A stretch of 64,000 nt of DNA, taken from Sphingomonas sp. 8AM. GTDB lineage: Bacteria > Pseudomonadota > Alphaproteobacteria > Sphingomonadales > Sphingomonadaceae. The notes beneath the pieces were generated by a model. The model worked only from the letters and a program-made list of their open reading frames with translations, was not told the DNA's origin and did no database searches. The DNA lies in NCBI RefSeq assembly GCF_902506455.1, contig NZ_LR733844.1, positions 2,365,866 through 2,429,865 of the forward strand, written 5' to 3'. The first letter of the stretch is position 1, and each line of letters opens with the position of its first letter. Below, piece after piece: positions 1 through 7,373 of the stretch. Position numbers and translations under genes: made by a program.

Positions 1-1078
1 TCGATTTGAAATAATCGAGGTCGACAGCGATCAGGCTGATCGGCTGCTTCTCGTCGCGGTTGTCAAACGCGCTTGCCACCATCGATCTAAAGCCGCCGCG
101 ATTGAGCAGTCCGGTCAGGGGATCAGTGGTCGCCTGCTTCATCATTTCCCTGTCATGCTCGGCCAGCGCGGCGGTGAGACGCGCGCGTTCCGTCACTTCA
201 GCGGCAATGGGCAAGCAGGTGACGAGCAGAACGCCCAAAAAGGCCTGAAACAGAAGCGCTTGAGCCACTGCGCCATCGGCGAGGATCGCGATCGGTCCGT
301 GTGTGCTCATAGTCGCGATCCCGCCGATAAGCGCGACGATGACCACCGCTGCCTTCGTACCCAACCGACCGACGCGGAACGTGACGAACAGGATCGGCGG
401 GAAAAGCACGAAAAGCATAGGCCGCGCAGCGATGAAGAAGACGCCGTAAGCGATGAGCGCGGTACAAGAGAGCAGCGCGATTGTCTCGAATCGCTGCAGC
501 CAAGTCCTCCCACGAAAGCAGGTGATGAATTCGCCCCTGAAAACGGCAAGAACGACAGGTGTGAAGACGATGAGGCCCAAGCCATCGCTTAGCACCCACA
601 CCAGAAAGGATTGCCCGATCGGTTCTCCAAAGACGAGGAAGGCGGTTCCCGCGCCGATGAGCCCGCTCACTCCGGGAGCTATGACCCCGGCTGCAGCCAG
701 AAAGCGCAGCGAATTTTTCGTGGATTGCAGCAACCCTCCCATCGCGCTTGATGCGCCGATCAGCTTTGCAGCAATCGCAATTTCGATGACATTAGCTACC
801 GAATACAGAAGCGGTGCAGAAAGCGTGCCACGCGTCAGATAATTGGCGACGACGTTGCCGAAGAAACCTGCGCTGAGAGTGGTCAGCCAATGCGGTTCTT
901 TGTCTAGAAGAAGGAACGCGAGCAAGATGGCATTGGCAGGCCAGATCGCCGCGATGTCACGCCCGTTGCTTGTCAGGTGGATCGTTGCGGCGGCGGCGCA
1001 GAAGTAAAGCATGGCAGCGAGCAGCCACCGCCGAAACTCGGCGGGTATCTGGACAGCCGATGTCTCCCCTATATTCAT
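1..1078 (-). CDS. MASE1-GGDEF diguanylate cyclase-like protein, N-terminal part (runs off the left edge)
   Basis: The minus strand stays open from an ATG at 1078 to base 1, so about 359 codons of a longer protein are visible. The first roughly 290 residues are a chain of hydrophobic segments of the MASE1 type, a membrane sensor module. A short linker follows and then the opening of a GGDEF domain (TDPLTGLLNRGGF, then AVDLDYFK). The GGDEF signature itself lies beyond the edge, so cyclase activity cannot be judged. By family, such proteins make cyclic di-GMP at the inner membrane in response to an unknown signal. The upstream region (1079-1415) is free of genes, so it probably has its own promoter. 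Confidence 0.8.
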   Translation of the reverse strand, partial: MNIGETSAVQIPAEFRRWLLAAMLYFCAAAATIHLTSNGRDIAAIWPANAILLAFLLLDKEPHWLTTLSAGFFGNVVANYLTRGTLSAPLLYSVANVIEIAIAAKLIGASSAMGGLLQSTKNSLRFLAAAGVIAPGVSGLIGAGTAFLVFGEPIGQSFLVWVLSDGLGLIVFTPVVLAVFRGEFITCFRGRTWLQRFETIALLSCTALIAYGVFFIAARPMLFVLFPPILFVTFRVGRLGTKAAVVIVALIGGIATMSTHGPIAILADGAVAQALLFQAFLGVLLVTCLPIAAEVTERARLTAALAEHDREMMKQATTDPLTGLLNRGGFRSMVASAFDNRDEKQPISLIAVDLDYFKS

Positions 1079-1415
1079 AGCGCTAACGGTGGTCTGCGTT
1101 GGTGAAGGTTTGGTTAACGCGAGTGCTATCTGCTTGCCCGAGCACCACAAATGAAAGGCATGCGAGCGAGGATGGCACCAGCCTCGGCAACCAGAGGGTT
1201 CCAATGAGAGCGTGGGCGGGCGAGTGCGCCCGGGTATTCGGCGGGTATATTCGGCTTCAGTCTCCCTCATCCCCGAGGAGAAATCGCGATCGAGGCGGAG
1301 GACGCCTCCGCCTCAATGTCCGACTTTGGTGGTAAGCAGACATTCCCGTCCGCACCCTACTAGGATGATCCGCTTGGAAACCTGCTCAGCTATCGCTTAA
1401 GCGGGCTAAAGGTGT
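1079..1415. other. Intergenic region, no gene recognised
   Basis: This lies between two minus-strand signalling genes. Short open frames exist on the plus strand but have no recognisable protein content and no convincing ribosome site. It should contain the promoter of the MASE1-GGDEF gene and the 3' end of the GAF gene. No clear terminator or repeat was seen. Confidence 0.4.
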
Positions 1416-2348
1416 TCAAGCCCCGGACATCAACCAGTCCATTGCGTCCGCTTTACAGTCAAACGAGCGATGCTCTGTTTCATTTGCCAGCCGCTTCATT
1501 TGAAGATTAGAATTGCCTTTCGGTAGAACCACTGCGGCCTTTGCGTTGAACATTCTCTTCTCGATTTTCATAGCATCTGCGTGGCCCCGTGCTACGGCAG
1601 GCGTTTGAAGTTTGTAGTGTGAAGCGTCAACAAGTGCCCCCTTGTAATAGCCTCGCTCCGCCATTCTCAGGGTCTCAGAACGAAGGTCATTAAGATAGAG
1701 CTTAATTAATCTGTCACTCCAGAACCTGCTAAGCTCGATTTTTAAGTGCTTATCTTGCTCGACAGCAGTAATCGTGTGACCGGTCGATCTTTCCGGAATG
1801 AGCGTGATCGGCGCAACGCTCAAGGCGTCGGCAGGCGACGCCACCTTTACAACAATCCGAGACAGCCGCCGGTTCATGGCTTCCGCAATTTGAGCGGCAA
1901 AACCTTCCATCTGCGTTATCTGAGAAGGAGACAGCCCACTTCGGGGGCGGGTATCGATCACGCACAATGTCCCGACGCGCGCGCCGTTAGGTGCTCTCAG
2001 CGGGGCTCCAGCGTAGAAGCGGATGTATGGAGCGCCAGTCACCATAGGGTTCTGCGCGAACCGCTCGTCTTTGGCCGCGTCGGGTATGATAAGCATGTCG
2101 GACTGGTAGATGGCGTGGGTACAAAATGAAATGCACCGCGGAGTCTCTGCCACATTTAAACCTACGCGCGCCTTGAACCACTGCCGATCTTCGTCAATCA
2201 ACGACATCAAGACAATCGGCACGTTAAGTGCAGCCTTGGCTTTATTAATAATCGCATCGAATTCAGGTTCATTCGGCGTGTCGAGGATGCCGTAGCCTCT
2301 CAACGTCTGGAGCCGCGCCGACTCATCCTGCTGCATAGATTTATTCAC
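1416..2348 (-). CDS. GAF-domain protein with C-terminal SpoIIAA/STAS-like domain
   Basis: The 310-residue soluble protein has two parts. Residues about 8-165 form a GAF domain with the opening common in bacterial signalling GAFs (RGYGILDTPNEPEFD) and conserved CISFCTHAI and GTLCVIDTRPR segments. Residues about 205-310 resemble the SpoIIAA-like (STAS-type) fold: FWSDRLIKLYLNDLR, an ALVDAS strand, then a strand-helix end closing with DAMDWL. There is no kinase, cyclase or HTH domain, so the protein may pass a GAF-sensed signal by protein contact. GTG at 2348 gives this frame; ATG at 2336 is equally plausible. Neither has a strong ribosome site. The ligand is unknown. Confidence 0.75.
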   Translation of the reverse strand: MNKSMQQDESARLQTLRGYGILDTPNEPEFDAIINKAKAALNVPIVLMSLIDEDRQWFKARVGLNVAETPRCISFCTHAIYQSDMLIIPDAAKDERFAQNPMVTGAPYIRFYAGAPLRAPNGARVGTLCVIDTRPRSGLSPSQITQMEGFAAQIAEAMNRRLSRIVVKVASPADALSVAPITLIPERSTGHTITAVEQDKHLKIELSRFWSDRLIKLYLNDLRSETLRMAERGYYKGALVDASHYKLQTPAVARGHADAMKIEKRMFNAKAAVVLPKGNSNLQMKRLANETEHRSFDCKADAMDWLMSGA

Positions 2349-2789
2349 ATTTACGACGGTGACAATTTCGCGTTGCTCATCAGTAAGTCTCGCTGGTAAA
2401 TTTCGCTTCGCCTTCTGCGTAAAGGAACGATTATAGCGACCCGCTCCGTAGCACCAGTTCGACGCAAATCGCCGTGCTAGGCTAAAGGATTACCTGCGGC
2501 TTCTGGGCAGGACTTCGCCGGAACGGCCGAGCGACGAAGGCTGCGACGTCAGTTAAGAATCAAGAGATCAGATCAAAAAGCGACTTGCGGATCTTCTCCT
2601 CACGATAACAAAGACCGGCGATGTCCGCTGTTGGTCGACAGCGGAATGATAGCTTCTCCGCCCGATAGCGGTTTGTCGGCTTTCGGGAGTTCCGGTCGAT
2701 TCGGGAGCCTCGCAACCGCGCTGCCCGTTGGAGAGCGGACAGGCCGGTGGTGGTTAGCAATAAGCCACCGGCGGGCGTAACAACGCCGG
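2349..2789. other. Intergenic region between divergent genes, no gene recognised
   Basis: About 440 bases separate the minus-strand GAF gene from the plus-strand acetyltransferase. It must hold both promoters. The open frames here look random and match no family I know. No strong palindrome or repeat was noticed. Confidence 0.4.
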
Positions 2790-3329
2790 ATGAAGGCAAC
2801 GATCACAGTGCGAGCAGAGCGGCCCGCCGACGGCCCCGCGATTTCGGAGGTCGTGCGGCGCGCTTACACCAACGTGGCCTATAGCGATCACCGCGAGCAT
2901 CTGATGATCGAGCGGCTCCGCGGCACCGACGCCTGGATCCAGGCCCTGTCCCTTCTCGCCGAGGTTGACGGCGAAGTCGTAGGGCACATCCTGCTGACGC
3001 GAGCTACGATCCACAATACGCAACCAAGCGTCGTGACGCTCGCTCTTGCGCCTTTGTCGGTTGTCCCCAAACACCAATGTTCGGGTATAGGCAAACGGCT
3101 GGTGGAGGCGGCTCGTCAGAAGGCGATCGAGCTCGGCTTCGAGACCATCCTTCTGATCGGTCTTCCATCCTATTACCCGCAATTCGGTTTCGAACCGCTA
3201 AGCCGCTACCCAATCACGCTGCCATTCGACGCGCCTGATGAGGACTGCATGGTACTTTGCCTGAGGTCGGGAGCGCTCGACGGCATTGCAGGCGTGGTGG
3301 AGTATCCCGACGGCTGGCTCGAGCACTGA
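2790..3329 (+). CDS. GNAT family N-acetyltransferase
   Basis: A 179-residue single-domain GNAT protein, close in size to the YhbS-like group. The N-terminal strand (ITVRAERPADGPAI) and helix are typical. Acetyl-CoA binding is suggested by LSVVPKHQCSGIGKRLVEAA (about 89-108), the V-x-x-x-x-Q/R-x-x-G-x-G pyrophosphate loop. The later YYPQFGFEPLS segment is characteristic of the fold. Such enzymes transfer acetyl from acetyl-CoA to an amine; the substrate cannot be told. It appears to be a single-gene unit. Confidence 0.85.
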   Translation: MKATITVRAERPADGPAISEVVRRAYTNVAYSDHREHLMIERLRGTDAWIQALSLLAEVDGEVVGHILLTRATIHNTQPSVVTLALAPLSVVPKHQCSGIGKRLVEAARQKAIELGFETILLIGLPSYYPQFGFEPLSRYPITLPFDAPDEDCMVLCLRSGALDGIAGVVEYPDGWLEH

Positions 3330-3796
3330 ACGCTGCTTGCGGCTTCCTGTCGACCGACCCCGTACGTCCAATATTGGGCGTTTTCGGACGTCGCGCCGGG
3401 TGATCGCGTCGGAGGATGCCTCAGCCTTGATGGCCGCGCTTCACCGAACGATGATCACCCTGTTACTCCAGATGAGGCCAAGAACGGGCGGAGGTTTGAC
3501 GCAACAGGGTGAAGCAATTTCAACCAGCGTGCAAGGGACACGCTATGAGCGGATCCGAAAGCCGCATTCATTCCGCACCTGACGTGCAGGTAAGGTACCT
3601 ATACCCAGATTTTTCACCCTGTCTAGCAAATGCGTCATAACAAACTGGGACAATTAGGGTTTTTGATTCAAGGTTACCGCTGCGAAGGAAGGCGCATCAC
3701 GTCTTCTTCATTTGGATCGGCATTCAAGCAGGGAACGTAGAGAAGCCGCCAGTCTTTCGACCGGCGGCTTCTCTTCTATCCTGCGCGAAGCAAGCT
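3330..3796. other. Intergenic region, no gene recognised apart from a terminator hairpin
   Basis: This lies between the end of the GNAT gene and the end of the convergent PEPxxWA-CTERM gene. It holds the strong hairpin listed at 3740-3773. The remaining open frames show no recognisable protein. Confidence 0.4.
3740..3773. terminator. Terminator-like hairpin between convergent genes
   Basis: An 11-bp perfect stem (GAGAAGCCGCC at 3740-3750 with GGCGGCTTCTC at 3763-3773) encloses a 12-base loop. It sits about 25 bases past the stop of the minus-strand PEPxxWA-CTERM gene. The flanks are only mildly T-rich, so it may act in both directions. Inferred from symmetry and position only. Confidence 0.6.
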
Positions 3797-4438
3797 TCAG
3801 GCGAGGGCAGCCGTCGTGTTGTTACGACGCTTGCGGACGGCGGCGCCCACCATGGCGAAACCGACAAGCATCATCGCCCAGGTACCGGGCTCAGGCACGG
3901 CACTCGTGATCGCCGAAGCATTGCTGGTGAAGGTGAAGTTGACGTCGCTCGACATGCCATTCTGCGACGATGTGGCCAGCGAGAACATACCAGCCGTGGT
4001 ATCAGCGGCGACGCCGTTGCTGAAGACGCCCTGGCCAGTAATCGTCACGCTGGTGCCAAGAGGCGAGCGCGTCACCGAAGCATTATCGAAGCTGAAGATG
4101 ATGTTGCTGGCGCTACCGAACTGGATGAACGGGTTCTGGGTATACGCATTCGCGACATCACCCAAGAGAGAGATATCCGAAATGCTCGCGAGCAAACCGT
4201 TCAGGCCGGCGAAGCTGCCCTTCGCATTGCCGATCAGGGCACTGCCATTGACACCGTAACCGTTACCGGTTCCACCAAATGCGTTGCCGAAATCCAAGCC
4301 GGTGGCGTTGACTGCGGTGCCGCCAGTGTAGCTACCGGCGAACGACGTCAGGCTGAAAGAACCGATGATCGGCGCAGCCGAAGCCGGAGAAACAGCGAGC
4401 AAAGCAGTAGCTGCGAGCAGCACCTTCATCATCTTCAT
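3797..4438 (-). CDS. PEPxxWA-CTERM sorting-domain exported protein
   Basis: The 213-residue protein has an N-terminal signal peptide (MKMMKVLLAATALLAVSPASA), a Gly/Ser/Thr/Asn-rich passenger and a C-terminal sorting signal. That signal is VPEPGTWAMMLVGFAMVGAA followed by basic RKRR: the PEPxxWA variant of PEP-CTERM, in which motif, one membrane helix and a basic tail are read by an exosortase. By family, such proteins are cut and released or anchored at the cell surface, often together with exopolysaccharide. No exosortase or polysaccharide genes lie in the window. The passenger is unrecognised. The start is set by the signal peptide. Confidence 0.88.
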   Translation of the reverse strand: MKMMKVLLAATALLAVSPASAAPIIGSFSLTSFAGSYTGGTAVNATGLDFGNAFGGTGNGYGVNGSALIGNAKGSFAGLNGLLASISDISLLGDVANAYTQNPFIQFGSASNIIFSFDNASVTRSPLGTSVTITGQGVFSNGVAADTTAGMFSLATSSQNGMSSDVNFTFTSNASAITSAVPEPGTWAMMLVGFAMVGAAVRKRRNNTTAALA

Positions 4439-4787
4439 GTTTAAGAATCCCTGTCCAGATCCGGGGGCTCCGGCCGTTAAGTAGCCGATAAGTCGAGTTT
4501 TCCTCGCTGTCGTGGCTTATTCCCCGCGCAAGAAGTGGTTAACGTCTCGCTGTGGGATTCTACTTGATAGGGTTCGATGTGCGGCAATGGTTCGTCGAAT
4601 GGCGCGGCACGCTGGGTTTTGACCGAGCGCGGACGTAACTGCCCGGCGTCCTCGATCCGTCGAGACGCCTGGCCCGCATCCTCCTGCATCGATACCTGAT
4701 TGGCGGAAGTTTCCCGCTCGAAAGCACGAGCGAAACCACCGGCAACTACCGTAACGCCTGAAGCAGGGTCGGCGGTTCGCCCTTTGC
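4439..4787. other. Intergenic region, promoter side of the PEPxxWA-CTERM gene
   Basis: About 350 bases upstream of the minus-strand surface-protein gene and downstream of the SRAP remnant. The open frames are arginine/cysteine-rich and look like chance translations. No repeat or strong hairpin was noticed. Confidence 0.35.
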
Positions 4788-5384
4788 TTACTCCGGTGCG
4801 CCAACCGTCATCAACTGAGCGGGAAGTGGCGCCACCAAATCATTCAGCTCGCCATTGAGCCAGCGCGCCTCGTCCTCTTCGTGCAGGATCAGCGGCATCG
4901 CCTTCGGATGGATAGGCGCTACAACGCTGTTCGGATCGCACGTCAGGAACGCGAACACCGCGCCTTCGACCGCCGGTCGCCAGATGCCGGCAAACGAGAA
5001 GATTGGACGCGACGGCACGTCAAACCAGTACAGTGGAAGGTTGCCTTTCTCGCCCGGGCCGTACTCGCTGAACGAGGTGACGGGGACGAGGCAGCGCTGC
5101 GTCGGCTTCGACAGGGCGTTGCGCCACATCGGGCTTTCGAGGTTGCGGACGTTCGTCACCTGCGTCTCGCGTGGGCCGCGCGCACCCGGCACCGTTCGTG
5201 GCCAGCCCCACGTCATCACGTCGAGGATTCGCTCGCCCACCGCGTACCGCACCGTCCACGCCGCCCGCTTGGGAAACAGCTCGGGCAACGGGATCGTCAG
5301 GTCTGGCGGATACTCCGCTGTGACGCCGTAGCGCGCCGCCAGCGCTGCCTGCGCTTCCGACATCCGGTAGGTGGGGTGATTGCG
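4788..5384 (-). pseudogene. SRAP (YedK/HMCES-like) abasic-site processing protein, 5' end lost to an IS
   Basis: The reading frame carries an SRAP domain from YRMSEAQAALAARYGV onwards, including conserved VRNLESP (Asn), SFSEYGP (Glu) and PIHPKAMPLIL (His). SRAP proteins crosslink abasic sites in single-stranded DNA through Cys2, exposed after removal of Met1. Here the residues before the domain read NRNHPTYRM. The bases GCAATCAC would fit an original Met-Cys-Asn-His start, but the ATG and the first base of the Cys codon are replaced by the end of an IS110-type element at about 5385. The frame runs on into the IS, and the first internal Met lacks the catalytic Cys. Very likely inactive. Loss of Cys2 is inferred from family knowledge. 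Confidence 0.7.
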
Positions 5385-5450
5385 GTTCACACTCTTCGAA
5401 GCGCACCGTGATCTGGGCCGGCATGGGGCCGGCAGACGCGGAGTGATGCC

Positions 5451-6485
5451 ATGTTGCAGTATGTTGGGCTCGACGTCTCGCTGGCCGAGGTGGCGATCTG
5501 TGTGATTGACGAGAACGGGGCGATTGAGTTTGAAGGCACTGCTCCGTCTGAGCCCGACGCCATTGTCGACTGGCTGCTCGAACATGACGTTCATCCCGAG
5601 AAGGTCGGGTTGGAGATCGGCGGCTTGGCGCGCTGGCTGTATTCCGAGCTGGCGGAGCGTGGACTCCCGATGATCTGCATCGACCCGCGCCGGCTACGCG
5701 CCCTGACCAAGACGATGCCGGTGAAGACGGACCGCAACGACGCGCGCGCCATCGCCCAGGTGATCCGCGTCGGCTGGTACCGTCCGGTTCACATCAAGAG
5801 CCCGGTCGGCCAGGAGCTGCGGATGCTGCTGGCGAACCGCAAGACGCTCCTGGTAAAGTACGGCGACATTGAGAACGAAATGCGCGGCACGCTTCGCGCC
5901 TTTGGCCTGAAGCTGTCGGGCCGGATCGCCTCGGGGCAGTTTGAGCCGCGTGCCATGGAGCTGGTCGAGGATCGACCGAGGCTCGCAGCCATGGTGAGGC
6001 CCATGCTCATCGCGCGATCGGCGTTACGCGAGCAGTGCGCCGTGCTGCACAAGATGCTGCTAGATGCCGTCGCCCGCGACGACACCTGCCGGCGCCTCAT
6101 GACCGTGCCGGGCGTCGGCGCCGTGACGGCCGTCACCTTCCTCGCCGTGATCGATGATCCGAGCCGCTTTCAGCACTCGCGCGATGTAGGTGCTCACCTC
6201 GGCATGACGCCGCGCAAGTATGCGAGCGGGGAGACGGATCGGAACGGATCGATCTCGAAAACCGGCGACGCCCTGATGCGCACGACGCTCTACCAGGCGT
6301 CGCTGGCGCTACTGACTCGATCGAAGCGGTGGTCGACGCTGAAGGCGTGGGGCATGGCCGTTGCGAAGCGGCGCGGTCTGCGCGGGGCTATCGTCGCGGT
6401 CGCGCGTAAGCTGGCGATCGTCATGCACCGCATTTGGGCCGACGGCACCGAGTTCCGGTGGACGCGTGAGGAAGCCATCGCATGA
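5451..6485 (+). CDS. IS110/IS1111-family DEDD transposase (recombinase)
   Basis: The 344-residue protein is full length for the family. The N-terminal RuvC-like DEDD domain shows Asp8 (YVGLDVSLAEV), Glu in GLEIGGLA (about 60) and the KTDRNDARAIAQ block (about 95-105). The C-terminal half carries the Transposase_20 signature MTVPGVGAVTAVTFLA and the serine region NGSISKTGD. By family, the enzyme inserts the element without flanking duplication, guided by an element-encoded RNA. No frameshift or stop is present, so the element may still be active. The start ATG at 5451 gives the usual M-x-x-Y-V-G-L-D-V-S opening. Confidence 0.92.
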   Translation: MLQYVGLDVSLAEVAICVIDENGAIEFEGTAPSEPDAIVDWLLEHDVHPEKVGLEIGGLARWLYSELAERGLPMICIDPRRLRALTKTMPVKTDRNDARAIAQVIRVGWYRPVHIKSPVGQELRMLLANRKTLLVKYGDIENEMRGTLRAFGLKLSGRIASGQFEPRAMELVEDRPRLAAMVRPMLIARSALREQCAVLHKMLLDAVARDDTCRRLMTVPGVGAVTAVTFLAVIDDPSRFQHSRDVGAHLGMTPRKYASGETDRNGSISKTGDALMRTTLYQASLALLTRSKRWSTLKAWGMAVAKRRGLRGAIVAVARKLAIVMHRIWADGTEFRWTREEAIA

Positions 6486-6810
6486 CGGCCTGATCTCCGC
6501 TCCACCTTTACCAGCTCCGCCGCAAGGCGGGGGCAGCCCGAGAGAACGAGGTCGAGGCGACTGCGCTGTAACCGGAGTGCCACCAGAGCCCGTCCAAGGT
6601 AGATAGCAGCCCTCGATCAGCCATCGAACGACCCATGGTGAGGCGGCCCAGCGCCGACCTCGGACACAAGCTCGAACCTCGGAACGCCCAACAACGATCG
6701 ACGCGATCAGCCATATTCGCTGATCGCGAACGGCGGCGCCTTCTCCGCGCCGAACGTGGCCTACAATAAAGACCTAACCATCACCGATCATCGGTGAAGT
6801 GCCCGTGAAC
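6486..6810 (+). ncRNA. Candidate bridge/seek RNA region in the 3' non-coding end of the IS
   Basis: IS1111-type elements encode their target-guiding RNA between the transposase stop and the right end. This stretch lacks coding sense and has several hairpins: CCGCC/GGCGG closing a GCAA loop (6517-6530), a perfect 10-bp stem (6702-6711 with 6719-6728) and CGGCGC/GCGCCG (6734-6752). The RNA ends and the guide loops cannot be fixed by eye. The call rests on element type, position and folding potential; no homologous RNA was compared. The last 37 bases overlap the 3' end of the minus-strand lipoprotein gene. Confidence 0.4.
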
Positions 6811-7229
6811 GATAGACCGCATCGCTGCTCCACGGATCGGTTTGCTCGTACCAGTAGTGGAACTACTTGACGTTGCTCCTCCGGGGGTATCCTCGTCCCA
6901 ATTTTTCCCCATTCGTGCCAATAGTGGGTGGCGCCGCTTGGTTGTTCTGCAATGTCGAGTGTATAGCCGCCAAGGAAGGACGGGTCAGAGTAATTGAACT
7001 GTGTAACAATGATCCCGCGCTCAAACCCACGGGGACCATTCCCGTCCGATTGGTAGGAGCCTCGTCTCACATCCGGCGCGACGGCACGTAACGCCTTCTC
7101 GACGCAGTCGTAATCAACAGTGCCGCGGAAGTCTTTTTCCCAGGCGACGTGCACACCCGGATCACACCCAGCTACTCCGGCCATCATAATCATGGCAGCC
7201 GTGCGCGCACCGAAAGATCGTATCTTCAC
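6774..7229 (-). CDS. Small lipoprotein of unknown function, C-terminus possibly altered by the IS
   Basis: Starting at GTG 7229 the frame gives 151 residues. It has a short basic/hydrophobic N-terminus and a lipobox-like VAGC, so Cys about 25 would be lipidated and the protein held in the inner or outer membrane. The mature part includes DYDCVEKALRAVAP and WHEWGKIGTRIPPEEQ and resembles small Sphingomonas lipoproteins with two cysteines; the function is unknown. The last 12 or so codons fall inside the proposed right end of the IS, so the native C-terminus may have been replaced. A longer in-frame opening upstream is antisense to the integrase and is ignored. Confidence 0.55.
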   Translation of the reverse strand: MKIRSFGARTAAMIMMAGVAGCDPGVHVAWEKDFRGTVDYDCVEKALRAVAPDVRRGSYQSDGNGPRGFERGIIVTQFNYSDPSFLGGYTLDIAEQPSGATHYWHEWGKIGTRIPPEEQRQVVPLLVRANRSVEQRCGLSFTGTSPMIGDG

Positions 7230-7373
7230 GGTCCGAAACTGATCGAGCTCGCGCAGAATCGCAAGTGGCCGTAAACCGTCAGCAGGCTTTCCGCTTGCGG
7301 CGGGGACCGCAATCACACAACCGATTGCACATCGTGCGGCCTCCCTGATCCCATCGCTCTGGATAACAGCCTC

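Larger units (their letters stand above)
5385..6810 (+). mobile_element. IS110-family (IS1111-type) insertion sequence
   Basis: The element contains one DEDD transposase gene (5451-6485), about 65 non-coding bases before it and over 300 after it. Long 3' non-coding DNA is the layout of the IS1111 group. The left end is placed where SRAP homology stops. The right end is tentative: GTTCAC at 5385-5390 is matched inverted by GTGAAC at 6805-6810, and the next bases align only with gaps (CTTC, then ACCG.TGATC). No target duplication is expected for this family and none was found. The sequence right of 6810 does not restore the SRAP start, so a deletion or rearrangement may have accompanied insertion. 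Confidence 0.55.

Noticed and set aside
2560..2806. Small minus-strand frames upstream of the GNAT gene
   Set aside because: No domain, no ribosome site, overlapping each other in different frames.
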